A stretch of DNA of 64,000 bases, taken from G965267335 sp965267335. Lineage in GTDB: Bacteria > Bacteroidota > Bacteroidia > Cytophagales > JAAEPT01. Under the pieces are notes generated by a model. The model made no database searches. It was not told the origin of the DNA and saw only the letters and a list, made by a program, of their open reading frames with translations. The stretch is taken from contig OZ253953.1 of NCBI GenBank assembly GCA_965267335.1, positions 3,720,001 through 3,784,000 on the forward strand. The letters run 5' to 3'. Of this stretch, positions 1-8,681 are shown piece after piece. The position numbers and the translations under genes are program-made. Positions within the stretch are counted from its first letter, which is position 1, and every line of letters starts with the position of its first letter.

Positions 1-56
1 GGCATACTATCCATGATCACACCATCAAAGTCAAAAAACAAGGTTAAATTACTCAT
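1..56 (-). CDS. HAD-superfamily hydrolase, N-terminal fragment (runs off the window)
   Basis: Only the first 18 or so residues are visible. They include an FDFDGVIMDS stretch, which is HAD motif I (DxDGxxxDS) with the nucleophilic aspartate and the acid/base aspartate two residues on. The ATG (56-54) lies inside the end of the cytidylyltransferase gene, giving an 8-nt ATGAGTAA overlap, so the two are translationally coupled and probably functionally linked. HAD phosphatases of this kind (KdsC-like or phosphoglycolate-phosphatase-like) often remove phosphate from a sugar or keto-sugar phosphate before nucleotide activation. The substrate cannot be told from this fragment. Confidence 0.75.
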   Translation of the reverse strand, partial: MSNLTLFFDFDGVIMDSM

Positions 57-783
57 TGTCACTAATGAATTTTTCTACCGTTTCAACATCCTCCGGTGTA
101 TCTACGGCTAAAGATACTCCTGAAGTTTTTACCATTTTCACGGGATACCCTAAATCGAGAAAACGTAGGATTTCAATATCTTCACTGTTTTCGCATGGGG
201 CCTTATTGGTCTGTGTTCCAAATAGCTCAAGTTCCTCAGCAGTGAAAGCATATATACAAACTTGTTTGTAATACTCATCAGGAGCCTTATCGGCATCTTT
301 GAATCCCGGCACAGCCAGTCTGGACATGTATATTAACTGCTCTGTTGAAGAAATAACGACTTTTGGAATGTTAACACTTTTTGGGTCTTCGGTATCTGAT
401 ATTGGATAGTAACCATTGATTACCATATCCATATTTGATTTTTTTACTTCTGCGATTCGTAGTATATCGTCCGGGTTAATCACTGGTTCATCACCTTGTA
501 CATTTATAATAATGTCCGCTTTTACTTTTTGACTTACTTCGTAAAGCCGATCAGTACCGGTATAATGATCGGATGAAGTCATAACCGTATTATAGCCGTA
601 GTCCTCAGCAAGCTTTTTTATTCGATCATCATCAGTAGCGATATATGTATTTTCCTTATCAAGGGCCTCTTCTACTTTTCGGGCAACTCGGATTACTAGT
701 GGCACACCCGCAATCTCAATCAAAGGCTTTCCGGGAAACCTGCTTGAAGCGTAGCGAGCTGGTATTACACCTATAATTTTCAT
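49..783 (-). CDS. kdsB: CMP-KDO synthetase-type cytidylyltransferase
   Basis: This 244-residue protein has the normal length and motifs of 3-deoxy-D-manno-octulosonate cytidylyltransferase. PARYASSRFPGKPL (residues 8-21) is the CTP-binding signature, TGTDR is near 75-79, NVQGDEP is at 94-100, and a VDTPEDVE motif lies near the C-terminus. The family transfers CMP from CTP to the anomeric hydroxyl of KDO in the cytosol. The ATG overlaps the TGA of the upstream aldolase gene by 4 nt (ATGA), and the 3' end overlaps the HAD gene. Since the gene sits inside a specialised glycan operon beside an aldolase and a HAD enzyme, the true substrate could be a different ulosonic acid. Assignment to the KdsB family is secure; KDO as substrate is inferred. 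Confidence 0.9.
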   Translation of the reverse strand: MKIIGVIPARYASSRFPGKPLIEIAGVPLVIRVARKVEEALDKENTYIATDDDRIKKLAEDYGYNTVMTSSDHYTGTDRLYEVSQKVKADIIINVQGDEPVINPDDILRIAEVKKSNMDMVINGYYPISDTEDPKSVNIPKVVISSTEQLIYMSRLAVPGFKDADKAPDEYYKQVCIYAFTAEELELFGTQTNKAPCENSEDIEILRFLDLGYPVKMVKTSGVSLAVDTPEDVETVEKFISDNE

Positions 784-2390
784 TTTATTAATGCGTATAC
801 AGAAGTGGTACTTAGGTTTTGATACTTTGTAGGTGTTATTGCGGTTATTTCGACTCTACCAAAGACTGACTTAACCCCAAGGAAAAAGTCATCCATTTCC
901 TGGTTTTCTTCCAAAGAATCATAACCATCAAATCCAGCAAGGTAAATCTTTGTGGCGCCTTTATGGATTGCCCATGAAACACAAAGCTGCCCAGCTTCAT
1001 AACTCGAAATATTAACAACGCTATTATCGTATATTTCCCCAAGTTCGTATTGAACTGATCTTAAGTTAGGTTTCAGCAGTTCTCCCGGAATAAACTGTTC
1101 CCCTGTGATGATCAGTTCTGCGTCAATTGAATTGTCTGAAAGTGTTTCAAGTAGGCGAACCCTGTTAAGAATAACAACGATTTTATCCTTTACATCTCGT
1201 AATTGCCCAGTATTGTTACACTCCAGTACTTTTGCGCCATGTTCTAACGAAAAATGTCTTACCGCTTCTATATGAGACTTCAGACCAGGGCCATTGGCAC
1301 AGATCACTACAGCTTCTCCAAGCTGATCTACTCTTTCATGGGGTATAGTATCAAGTCCTTCCTCCTCTACAATTTTGACAGACCTTTTCAACGCGGTTGT
1401 AAGTTCAGCTGAGTTGAATTTAGAGCGTTCCTTTTTAGGTATCTCATCCAAAATCCTTGAAATCTGACTAAGCGTATACTGATTATGGTCACTTAGTTCC
1501 TGCACATAACTCTGATGTATATCCTTAAGGCCGCTCATCATATACACATAAGATGCCCCCCAACCATATTTTTGCTGTAGAGGAATATAATTCTGATATA
1601 ACACTTGAAGTATATGAAAAGGTTTGTATTGATTCATTTCGAATTTCTCTCTCATTCCTAGCAGGAACTGTTCAATCCTTAGATTTCCTGCCCCGCGTCC
1701 CATACCATAAATTGTACCATCAATATACTTCACCCCTTCTTTTATAGCCTGTATAGCATTAACATAGGCCATCCCTTGATTGTCATGAGCATGAAAGCCC
1801 AAGTCTCCTGAGTAGTGCTTTTTAACATGTTGATAATACCTGGAAATATCTTCAGGATAGAACGAGCCGAATGAGTCTGCTAAATACAACACTTCAACAG
1901 GTTTTCCTTCAACTCTTTTCAGCACTGAAGTTAGGTCTTCCAGCTCTATCAAACTACCTCCCATCAAATTGAGTGCAATTTTGTAACCAAGGGCATTGAA
2001 GTAGTCGATGGCCTCCAGAGCTGGTTCTATCTGTGAAGTTCTAATCGCTATTCTTACCCAATGAAAAACACTCGAAGGCTCCGAAACAATAACCTCATCT
2101 AAGCTACCCTTATTCAGCTGATTACCTTCACAGAACTCTTTGAGATCAATCATGAAGGCAAACTCAGTTCCTTTTACACTATGCAACCATTGTAGTAATC
2201 GTTCATTGCAGTATTTATAAAGACCATAGAATTTGTCCGTACTGTTCGACTTATATCCTATCTCTATGACTTCAACTCCGGATCTAGCAAGTGCTCTAAC
2301 TGTTGCCTGTGCCAGTTCAGGGTCAAAATCCCAATTATTATAATATCCCCCATCCCTTAGGGTACAATCTAGTACTTTAATATTCTGCAT
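780..2390 (-). CDS. DRE-TIM metallolyase-type aldolase fused to a GT42/DUF115-like domain
   Basis: Residues 1 to about 260 form an HMGL-like (DRE-TIM) aldolase barrel. It begins LDCTLRDGG (7-15) with the catalytic arginine and aspartate, and GFHAHDN (198-204) carries the metal-ligand His-x-His. This resembles the 4-hydroxy-2-oxovalerate aldolase branch. After a helical linker, residues about 357-536 form a second domain with a VVICANGPGLK nucleotide-binding-like loop (361-371) and IYLAGFDGYD (482-491). These recall the Rossmann-like fold of GT42 sialyltransferases and DUF115 proteins. The 536-residue length is well beyond a simple aldolase. Its position between the GT-B-like gene and kdsB suggests it makes or transfers a keto-deoxy sugar. 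The aldolase fold is clear; the C-terminal call is motif resemblance only and the reaction is unknown. Confidence 0.75.
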   Translation of the reverse strand: MQNIKVLDCTLRDGGYYNNWDFDPELAQATVRALARSGVEVIEIGYKSNSTDKFYGLYKYCNERLLQWLHSVKGTEFAFMIDLKEFCEGNQLNKGSLDEVIVSEPSSVFHWVRIAIRTSQIEPALEAIDYFNALGYKIALNLMGGSLIELEDLTSVLKRVEGKPVEVLYLADSFGSFYPEDISRYYQHVKKHYSGDLGFHAHDNQGMAYVNAIQAIKEGVKYIDGTIYGMGRGAGNLRIEQFLLGMREKFEMNQYKPFHILQVLYQNYIPLQQKYGWGASYVYMMSGLKDIHQSYVQELSDHNQYTLSQISRILDEIPKKERSKFNSAELTTALKRSVKIVEEEGLDTIPHERVDQLGEAVVICANGPGLKSHIEAVRHFSLEHGAKVLECNNTGQLRDVKDKIVVILNRVRLLETLSDNSIDAELIITGEQFIPGELLKPNLRSVQYELGEIYDNSVVNISSYEAGQLCVSWAIHKGATKIYLAGFDGYDSLEENQEMDDFFLGVKSVFGRVEITAITPTKYQNLSTTSVYALIK

Positions 2391-2391
2391 A

Positions 2392-3675
2392 TTATTTCTC
2401 CGGGGTTACTTTATTCTCCAGCACTCCAAAAATAAAATTTGAGTATTGATTCATCAAATTAATGTTCTGTGGTCCAATAATTTCTGTTATGAATTTATTT
2501 CTTTCCTGCTCATTATAAGTTTTAAATGTTTTGTCTTTAGACATCGTCTCTATCAATTTGTACAAGTCATCACGGGTATTTGCCACAGACTTTGGGAAAA
2601 AATGGGCGGTTGTTGTAATGTTGGGGTGTAGATACTCAGGACATATTATATTCTTTCCTTCAACAATCGCTTCGAATGAGGCACTCGTTCCTAAATCGAT
2701 AACCACATCGCTCCACTTTACTAGAGCAGGGCTAGGGAGATCATCAAACGCTAATTTTAAATTAGGATACTTAGAAAGGTAGTTATTAAGATCCATAGTC
2801 TTTGCTGAAAGATTAGATAGCCTAGTGTGATATTTTACGACAAGATCAACATTTTCAAATTGACAAATTAAAGGTATCGTCCGTTGCAGTTCCTGAAAGT
2901 GAATAGCATAATTGATGTCTCTCATGAAGAGTAATATTCTGAGTTGACCTTTCAATTCAGGAAATAACGTAGCTTTTAAAAGCGGGTCGTGAAGCTTTTT
3001 CCACTCATTGCTATATCGCACCAGACCTAGTACTGGCACTTTTTTAGAGTTTTTATATTGTGAATATCTTTGCTCCACAATCATCTGATTTGGAACAACA
3101 AAATAATCAAATACCTCAACCAAATGGGACTTATCCGTGTTGTTGTAGTTTATCGCATTAATTGTTTCCAACTTATTAAGATATGGAGCAGCACCATGTG
3201 GCAGTGATACCGTTGGAATTTTAGCTTCCCTAGCCAGTTTTGAAAGCGCTTTAACAAAGCTATTTGTTGTCCAATCGAAACAAAAGACCACCTTGTCATA
3301 GCCCTGGGTAACTTTTTTAAAGAAAGATGAAATGATGAGCTCTGATGCAATTTCCGGTTCATTGAGTTTATAATTGTACAAACCGAATTTTGTTAGTGAA
3401 AGTGCCAGCTTTTCCTTGACTATAGACCACTTGAAACCGCATTTAAAAAGCGCAGGAAAAAAACCAGGAATAAGGTCCGAAAGCAGGGTAATTGTCACCT
3501 TTCGATTTTGCTCTAAAAATTTAATTCTGTAATCATTGGCAAGACTGGCAGCAGCGGTAATAACCACTTCGACACTAGCTTTCTCTGCTGAGCAAACCGC
3601 ATATACAACTGGTACGATATTATCAAGATCGTTATAAGCTCTTATAAAGAAGACGACCTTGTTTTTCATTCTCAC
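2392..3675 (-). CDS. GT-B-like surface polysaccharide protein, function unassigned
   Basis: This 427-residue cytosolic protein has no signal peptide. The C-terminal part has a glycine/serine-rich turn (SDVVIDLGTSASFEAIVEGK) followed by IICPEYLHPN. That pattern is like the nucleotide-sugar side of GT-B transferases and CDP-glycerol glycerophosphotransferase-like proteins. I do not recognise a specific family. The annotated start is GTG at 3675, forming a GTGA overlap with the stop of the pseB-like gene. An ATG two codons later (3669) is a good alternative. It is embedded in the glycan operon, with a 1-nt gap to the aldolase gene, so a role as a glycosyl- or glycerol-phosphate-type transferase is inferred from context. 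Confidence 0.6.
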   Translation of the reverse strand: MRMKNKVVFFIRAYNDLDNIVPVVYAVCSAEKASVEVVITAAASLANDYRIKFLEQNRKVTITLLSDLIPGFFPALFKCGFKWSIVKEKLALSLTKFGLYNYKLNEPEIASELIISSFFKKVTQGYDKVVFCFDWTTNSFVKALSKLAREAKIPTVSLPHGAAPYLNKLETINAINYNNTDKSHLVEVFDYFVVPNQMIVEQRYSQYKNSKKVPVLGLVRYSNEWKKLHDPLLKATLFPELKGQLRILLFMRDINYAIHFQELQRTIPLICQFENVDLVVKYHTRLSNLSAKTMDLNNYLSKYPNLKLAFDDLPSPALVKWSDVVIDLGTSASFEAIVEGKNIICPEYLHPNITTTAHFFPKSVANTRDDLYKLIETMSKDKTFKTYNEQERNKFITEIIGPQNINLMNQYSNFIFGVLENKVTPEK

Positions 3676-4700
3676 ACCGTAAATTCCGGATCAACATATT
3701 CCTTAATAAGAGTACGGAGTTGTTCAACGGTAAGCCAGTCCTCATTAGTCCCTGAATTATAGCTAAACCCTCGTGGCACCAATTTTCCATTGTAGTATTG
3801 ATTATACTTTTCTACCACTTCATCAGACGACTTAAACGGTGAATTGGGTACAATTACGTAGTATTTACCGATGTCCAAGGTAAGCAGACTATCAGTTGTA
3901 GTAATCATTTCCTCATGAATCTTTTCTCCCGGACGAATTCCAACAACCTCTTGTTTACAACCAGGGCCAATTGCCTCAGCAAGGGTAGTTATCTTATAAG
4001 ATGGTATCTTCGGCACAAATATTTCTCCTCCTCTCGCATTATGTAAAGCATGTAATACTAAGTCCACACCTTCATCTAGTGTGATATTGAAACGTGTCAT
4101 TTCGTTATCGGTAATTGGCAACACACCATCTTTTCTTTTATTAAGAAAAAATGGAATGACGGATCCTCTGGACCCCATCACATTACCATACCTCACAACG
4201 GAGAAAGTAATATTTTGTTTACCTGATAAGTTTTTTGCTGCCACAAAAAGTTTGTCTGAACAAAGTTTTGTTGCTCCATATAGGTTAATTGGGGAAGCAG
4301 CTTTATCAGTACTTAGTGCAATTACGTGTTCGACTCCTTTTTCAATCGCAGCAGTAATAACATTTTCGGCTCCATTGACATTAGTTTTTATGCATTCAAT
4401 GGGGTTATACTCAGCGGCAGGAACTTGTTTCAGCGCGGCAGCATGAATGACTACATCAATTCCATCAAAAGCTGTTTTCAGACGTTTCTCATCTCGGACA
4501 TCCCCAATAAAATATCGCATCGCGGGATACTTTGTGGCGGGAAACTCCTGAGCCATTTCAAACTGCTTCAACTCATCTCTGGAAAAAATGACCAAACGTT
4601 TAATATCTGAATGCTTTTCCAACAATCTTCTTACACAATGCTTCCCAAAGGATCCAGTTCCTCCGGTAATAAGCACAGATTTTCCTTTTAAGTCGTACAT
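3672..4700 (-). CDS. pseB: UDP-GlcNAc 4,6-dehydratase (inverting type)
   Basis: This is an extended short-chain dehydrogenase of 342 residues. The NAD-binding loop GGTGSFG is at residues 13-19. STDKAASPINLYGATK carries the family's Asp132-Lys133 pair and the catalytic Tyr141-xxx-Lys145. PseB/FlaA1/CapE enzymes convert UDP-GlcNAc to a UDP-4-keto-6-deoxy sugar, the first step to pseudaminic acid or to FucNAc/QuiNAc-type sugars. The TDK signature and the overall PseB-like sequence favour the inverting, soluble type; there are no membrane segments. It lies in the middle of the glycan operon, 1 nt from the upstream gene and overlapping the downstream one by 4 nt. No PseC, PseH, PseG or PseI is visible in the window. 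Confidence 0.9.
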   Translation of the reverse strand: MYDLKGKSVLITGGTGSFGKHCVRRLLEKHSDIKRLVIFSRDELKQFEMAQEFPATKYPAMRYFIGDVRDEKRLKTAFDGIDVVIHAAALKQVPAAEYNPIECIKTNVNGAENVITAAIEKGVEHVIALSTDKAASPINLYGATKLCSDKLFVAAKNLSGKQNITFSVVRYGNVMGSRGSVIPFFLNKRKDGVLPITDNEMTRFNITLDEGVDLVLHALHNARGGEIFVPKIPSYKITTLAEAIGPGCKQEVVGIRPGEKIHEEMITTTDSLLTLDIGKYYVIVPNSPFKSSDEVVEKYNQYYNGKLVPRGFSYNSGTNEDWLTVEQLRTLIKEYVDPEFTV

Positions 4701-4701
4701 A

Positions 4702-6123
4702 TTAATCTTCTTTGTTCATAAGCTTTTTCATAAAGCTACCGTCTTTCAAATTTTCACCTAGCCCCATTTTTTTATATGCCTGGTCCAAAAATAGAGAATA
4801 TTTTTGGTATAGCCTGTCTACATTCTTAAGTGAGTACTCTTCAAAAACGAAAATGAATTTCCTGGTGATCTTAAACCAAGAATAAACTCTTCGGTTGTAA
4901 AAAAGTAATCCAGCTTTTATCATTAAGTACATCATAAAGTACCTAAAGCGGAATTTTCTCTTTAACACAAACTTTCCTTCGCGAACCTTGTCCAACACCT
5001 TAGACAAATAGTAACACGTCCTTATATGATTCAATCCATCATCAAAACCTATTGAGTTTTTTACCACCTCCCTTCTGAATTTTTGGCGTTCAGGATCATT
5101 GAACGCCTCAATCTCTCCTTTCTTATAAAATTCCTTTATATAGTCGTCCAAAAGTTCTGGTGTATTAGCTACCGGCTGAGCCAGGTGAAATTTCTTTTGT
5201 TTATGCGTTTCAGAAAAATTCTCGATAGTTCGTATCATCACTGATTGCTTCCCCATCATCCAGGTTTCGATCGATGTAGTTGACTCAAATGACAGCAGTA
5301 AGTCCGATACGCTAATCAGGTCGTGAATATTAAACTCATTACCTACATATGCAACATTCGAATAGCCTTGCAAGTTACTCATCTCGTTTACAACACCCTC
5401 GCTAGACTCGGTTTGAAAAACCTCTTTAGGGTGCCTGCGGAGCACAAACAAGACATCCGGGTTTGATTCAATTGCATAACGTAGTATATCTTCAATGTCT
5501 TTACGCTGCTCTTCAATCAATGGCATTTTGCTCTCATCCCCACCAAACCATCTCAAAAAATCCTGTCGCCCTCTTTCAAACTTTACCTTGCCGAAGGTCC
5601 AACCTGCGTACAAAACAACTTTATCAAACTTTTTACCTCCCAGTTTGTCGAAAAAGTCATCCCTGTTCATAAATGAGTACAGTTTATACTTATCAAAACC
5701 TACACCACCTGTGACTACCAGTTTATCAACATGATCAGGTTCGCGTTCAGCAATATAATTTCGTGCTCGTTCCGACCAACAGCAAACATACTCCTGAAAG
5801 AATATCTTATCATCATTAAATCCCCAGTGATTGAAAACACCATCGGTCCGGAAATTCCCTTCAGACTCGAGAGCGAAGACGGGAATTCCTTGCTCCCATG
5901 CATACTTCGCCACATTTTTATACAGATGAGAACCAATTACATTGGGTAAGAGAACCAGGTCAGGTTTCTTTCGATAAATTGCATGGTCGTCAAATACAAA
6001 GGCCAATTCAACTTTACAGTTCAGGTAATTTCGAATGAAATACAAAACAGGAATCATCATCTCAACATCTCTTCCCGAATCATTATCAAAATATGCCAGA
6101 ATTTTCAGCTTACCTTCTTTCAT
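4702..6123 (-). CDS. GT-B-like surface carbohydrate biosynthesis protein
   Basis: This 473-residue cytosolic protein resembles the loosely defined surface carbohydrate biosynthesis proteins found in spirochaete and Bacteroidota capsule or LPS clusters. The N-terminal half has a Rossmann-like start (KILAYFDNDSGRDVEMMIP) and a VFALESEGNF turn. The C-terminal half has SVSDLLLSFESTTSIETWMM and KQSVMI, typical of the sugar-nucleotide side of GT-B folds. The last 90 residues are basic and aromatic and may associate with the membrane. It is separated from its neighbours by single nucleotides. Transferase function is inferred from the fold-like motifs and position; donor and acceptor are unknown. Confidence 0.6.
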   Translation of the reverse strand: MKEGKLKILAYFDNDSGRDVEMMIPVLYFIRNYLNCKVELAFVFDDHAIYRKKPDLVLLPNVIGSHLYKNVAKYAWEQGIPVFALESEGNFRTDGVFNHWGFNDDKIFFQEYVCCWSERARNYIAEREPDHVDKLVVTGGVGFDKYKLYSFMNRDDFFDKLGGKKFDKVVLYAGWTFGKVKFERGRQDFLRWFGGDESKMPLIEEQRKDIEDILRYAIESNPDVLFVLRRHPKEVFQTESSEGVVNEMSNLQGYSNVAYVGNEFNIHDLISVSDLLLSFESTTSIETWMMGKQSVMIRTIENFSETHKQKKFHLAQPVANTPELLDDYIKEFYKKGEIEAFNDPERQKFRREVVKNSIGFDDGLNHIRTCYYLSKVLDKVREGKFVLKRKFRFRYFMMYLMIKAGLLFYNRRVYSWFKITRKFIFVFEEYSLKNVDRLYQKYSLFLDQAYKKMGLGENLKDGSFMKKLMNKED

Positions 6124-6124
6124 T

Positions 6125-7423
6125 TTAATTTGTGATTTCGTTCAGGTATTCTGCTATCTGCCCGGTAAGATTTTTGATATGATATTGTTCCAGTCCATTT
6201 ATCTCAATTACCTCATTACCCGCTTTAAACCTTTTGTATTCCTTTAAAATTGACTTTTTCATACCCTCTACATCATTATACTCAAATGTTTCACCCGCCC
6301 CTGTTTTTTGAAGTAACTTACTCACATCAGAGTCAATCGGGCCACAACATATAATTGTCCGTTTGGCGCGCAGATATTCAAACAACTTCCCTGGCGTTCG
6401 GCCTTTAGCATTATCCTGCTTATTCAATAGCAACAACTGAATCGCTGACCCCATATTGTACGACAAGGCATCATTTCTCGGAATTTGACGACCTATTTCA
6501 AAATTATCTCTCAGGTCAAGGCTATTAACCAACTCATTTACCGATTTATCAACGGTTCCAAATAACTTAACCTCCAAAGCCTCCTTGAAATCGGAATATT
6601 CGTCAACTAACTCCTTAAGTGCTTTTATAAACCCATCTGGCAAGCGATCTTCTCCCAACAAGCCGGTATGAGTTATTAAAAATTTACTGGTCTTGACTGG
6701 TTCAATTGTCTCAAAATCATCTTCATCGTACCCCCAAACCACTACTGAAACATTACTTGCACCAATAGCCTCTGCGTCTTCTTTCCACGTTGGACTGACT
6801 ATCGTCATTTTACTCGCTTGCTTAAGACATTCGGCTTCCAATTTTTTATGTTTCTTATCAGCTCGCTTTCCAATTGGAAACATCTTATAATAATCAACCT
6901 GAGTCCATGGGTCTTGCCAATCCATGAGCCAGGGTATATCAAACTTCTTTGAAAGACGACAAGCAATAAGGGTATTGGTATGTGGTGGACCGTCCGAAAA
7001 GATCGCATCCACTTTGTTTTCACTCAAGTACTTACTTGCAGCTTTGATTGCTGGTTTCATCCATAACATTCGAGCATCAGGGATAAAGTAATTGGCTCGT
7101 ATCCAAACCGCAAGTTTATGAAATACTCCATGCTTTTTATCATTAGCATTGAGGACATTAGAAAGGGTATCAGCCTTCTTTCTTCCCGTGATTCTTTTAT
7201 AGAACCCAAATGGTTCCACGGACTTAGCCTTAATAACTTCAAGGCCCTCTGGAATGTGCTTAGAGTTATTCGGTTCCAGAATTGGATATTGCGGATTTGA
7301 AACCGTCAACACCACCGGAGTCCATCCAAATTGAGTGAGATATTTAGCAATCTTAAGACTCCTTAATACACTGATGCCCCCAGCCGGAGGCCAATAATAG
7401 CTGACAATTAGTACTTTTTTCAT
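6125..7423 (-). CDS. Glycosyltransferase family 4 (GT-B)
   Basis: This 432-residue protein has the standard Bacteroidota GT4 layout. The N-terminal LIVSYYWPPAGGISVLR (residues 5-21) is the acceptor-side glycine loop. WLMDWQDPW lies in the middle, and the C-terminal half has ITHTGLL and the GRTPGKLFEYLRAKR segment, whose glutamate is the conserved donor-binding E of the family. It is the first gene of the minus-strand glycan operon, starting 52 bp from the divergent wecE-like gene, so the operon promoter should lie in 7424-7475. It probably transfers a hexose or aminosugar to a lipid-linked glycan at the inner face of the membrane. The sugar is not predictable from sequence. Confidence 0.88.
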   Translation of the reverse strand: MKKVLIVSYYWPPAGGISVLRSLKIAKYLTQFGWTPVVLTVSNPQYPILEPNNSKHIPEGLEVIKAKSVEPFGFYKRITGRKKADTLSNVLNANDKKHGVFHKLAVWIRANYFIPDARMLWMKPAIKAASKYLSENKVDAIFSDGPPHTNTLIACRLSKKFDIPWLMDWQDPWTQVDYYKMFPIGKRADKKHKKLEAECLKQASKMTIVSPTWKEDAEAIGASNVSVVVWGYDEDDFETIEPVKTSKFLITHTGLLGEDRLPDGFIKALKELVDEYSDFKEALEVKLFGTVDKSVNELVNSLDLRDNFEIGRQIPRNDALSYNMGSAIQLLLLNKQDNAKGRTPGKLFEYLRAKRTIICCGPIDSDVSKLLQKTGAGETFEYNDVEGMKKSILKEYKRFKAGNEVIEINGLEQYHIKNLTGQIAEYLNEITN

Positions 7424-7475
7424 TCCTCAAGAGTGAAAATTACTACTTTTATTTTTTGAAAGCAGTTTTTACTCA

Positions 7476-8612
7476 ATGATTCCATTCAACAAAACGCAAA
7501 TAACAGGAAATGAACTGGAGTATATCCAGGACGCAATAAGAAGAGGACGATTATCCGGTGGCGGGTATTACACGACCAAGTGTGAAGCCCTTCTCTCTGA
7601 GCATCTACGGTCTGAACAAATTCTACTGACTTCATCATGTTCTTCAGCCCTTGAAATCGCAGCTTTGCTATTAAATCTTCAACCTGGAGATGAAGTCATT
7701 GTGCCGTCATTCACATTTGTGACCACTGCGACCGCATTTTCGTTGCATGGAGCAAAAGTAGTTTTTGCTGAAATTGATGCAAAGACTCTAAATATAGACC
7801 CTAACACCATTAAGCCTTTGATATCAGAAAAAACGAAGGCTATAGTGGCCGTGCACTATGCTGGAGTCGCCTGCAAGATGGATGAGCTAGTCGAGATTGC
7901 TCAGGAAAACGACCTTGTGTTAATCGAAGACGCTGCCCTGGGTTTTGATAGCTACTATAAAAATCAAAGTCTCGGAACTATTGGAGATATTGGAGTTTTC
8001 TCGTTTCATGACACAAAAAACGTTTGTTGCGGTGAAGGAGGGGCTATTTCTATCAACAATTCAAAATTTACAAAAAGAGCTCAAATCATCAGAGATAAAG
8101 GCACCAACCGAGCTGCATTCGAAGAAGGTTCTGTTAATAAATATGAATGTGTAGACTTGGGATCATCCTATATCCCTTCAGAGCTTAATAGCGCTTTTCT
8201 ATTCGGTCAATTGGAAAGGATTGTTGATATTACGAATAAAAGAACTTCGATCTGGCACAAGTACAAGAACGAACTAACGAATCTGGAAATCCAGGGTAAA
8301 TTACACCTTCCTTTTATCCCAGGAAATACCACGATTAACGGATCCATGTTCTTCATACTTTGTCATGATAACGAGGAACGTGAAATGCTGAGACATCACC
8401 TCGGAAAAAATGGAATTAGAAGCGTATTTCATTATAGTCCTCTGCATAGAAGCCCATACTACTCACCAAAGTACCAGGGAAATGAATTAAGCATAACATC
8501 AACCTATGCAGATTCAATCCTGCGTTTACCAATGTACAATGAACTGCAACTGGAAGACCAGCAAAAGGTTGTTGATGAAATTTATAATTTTTACAACAGC
8601 GAAAATACCTGA
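7476..8612 (+). CDS. wecE: dTDP-4-amino-4,6-dideoxygalactose transaminase-like aminotransferase
   Basis: This 378-residue protein matches the DegT/DnrJ/EryC1 aminotransferase family and in particular the WecE/RffA branch. It starts MIPFNK, has TSSCSSALE (52-60) for the phosphate of PLP, EDAALG (151-156) with the PLP-ring aspartate, and SFHDTKN with the Schiff-base Lys181. VHYAGVACKMD and KGTNRAAFEEG are WecE hallmarks. WecE converts dTDP-4-keto-6-deoxyglucose to dTDP-Fuc4N in enterobacterial common antigen synthesis. Here the neighbouring dehydratase is UDP-linked (PseB type), so the real substrate may be a UDP-4-keto sugar. The gene is divergent from the glycan operon and shares a 52-bp intergenic region with it. 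Confidence 0.88.
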   Translation: MIPFNKTQITGNELEYIQDAIRRGRLSGGGYYTTKCEALLSEHLRSEQILLTSSCSSALEIAALLLNLQPGDEVIVPSFTFVTTATAFSLHGAKVVFAEIDAKTLNIDPNTIKPLISEKTKAIVAVHYAGVACKMDELVEIAQENDLVLIEDAALGFDSYYKNQSLGTIGDIGVFSFHDTKNVCCGEGGAISINNSKFTKRAQIIRDKGTNRAAFEEGSVNKYECVDLGSSYIPSELNSAFLFGQLERIVDITNKRTSIWHKYKNELTNLEIQGKLHLPFIPGNTTINGSMFFILCHDNEEREMLRHHLGKNGIRSVFHYSPLHRSPYYSPKYQGNELSITSTYADSILRLPMYNELQLEDQQKVVDEIYNFYNSENT

Positions 8613-8681
8613 ACCACAATAGTAATTCCGTCATTCCGTTAAAATTTGTAGTTTTACGTTCCTCTAAAACCAATAATACCT

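Noticed and set aside
56..271. 71-codon plus-strand frame over kdsB
   Set aside because: It lies antisense to a well supported kdsB gene and shows no recognisable features.
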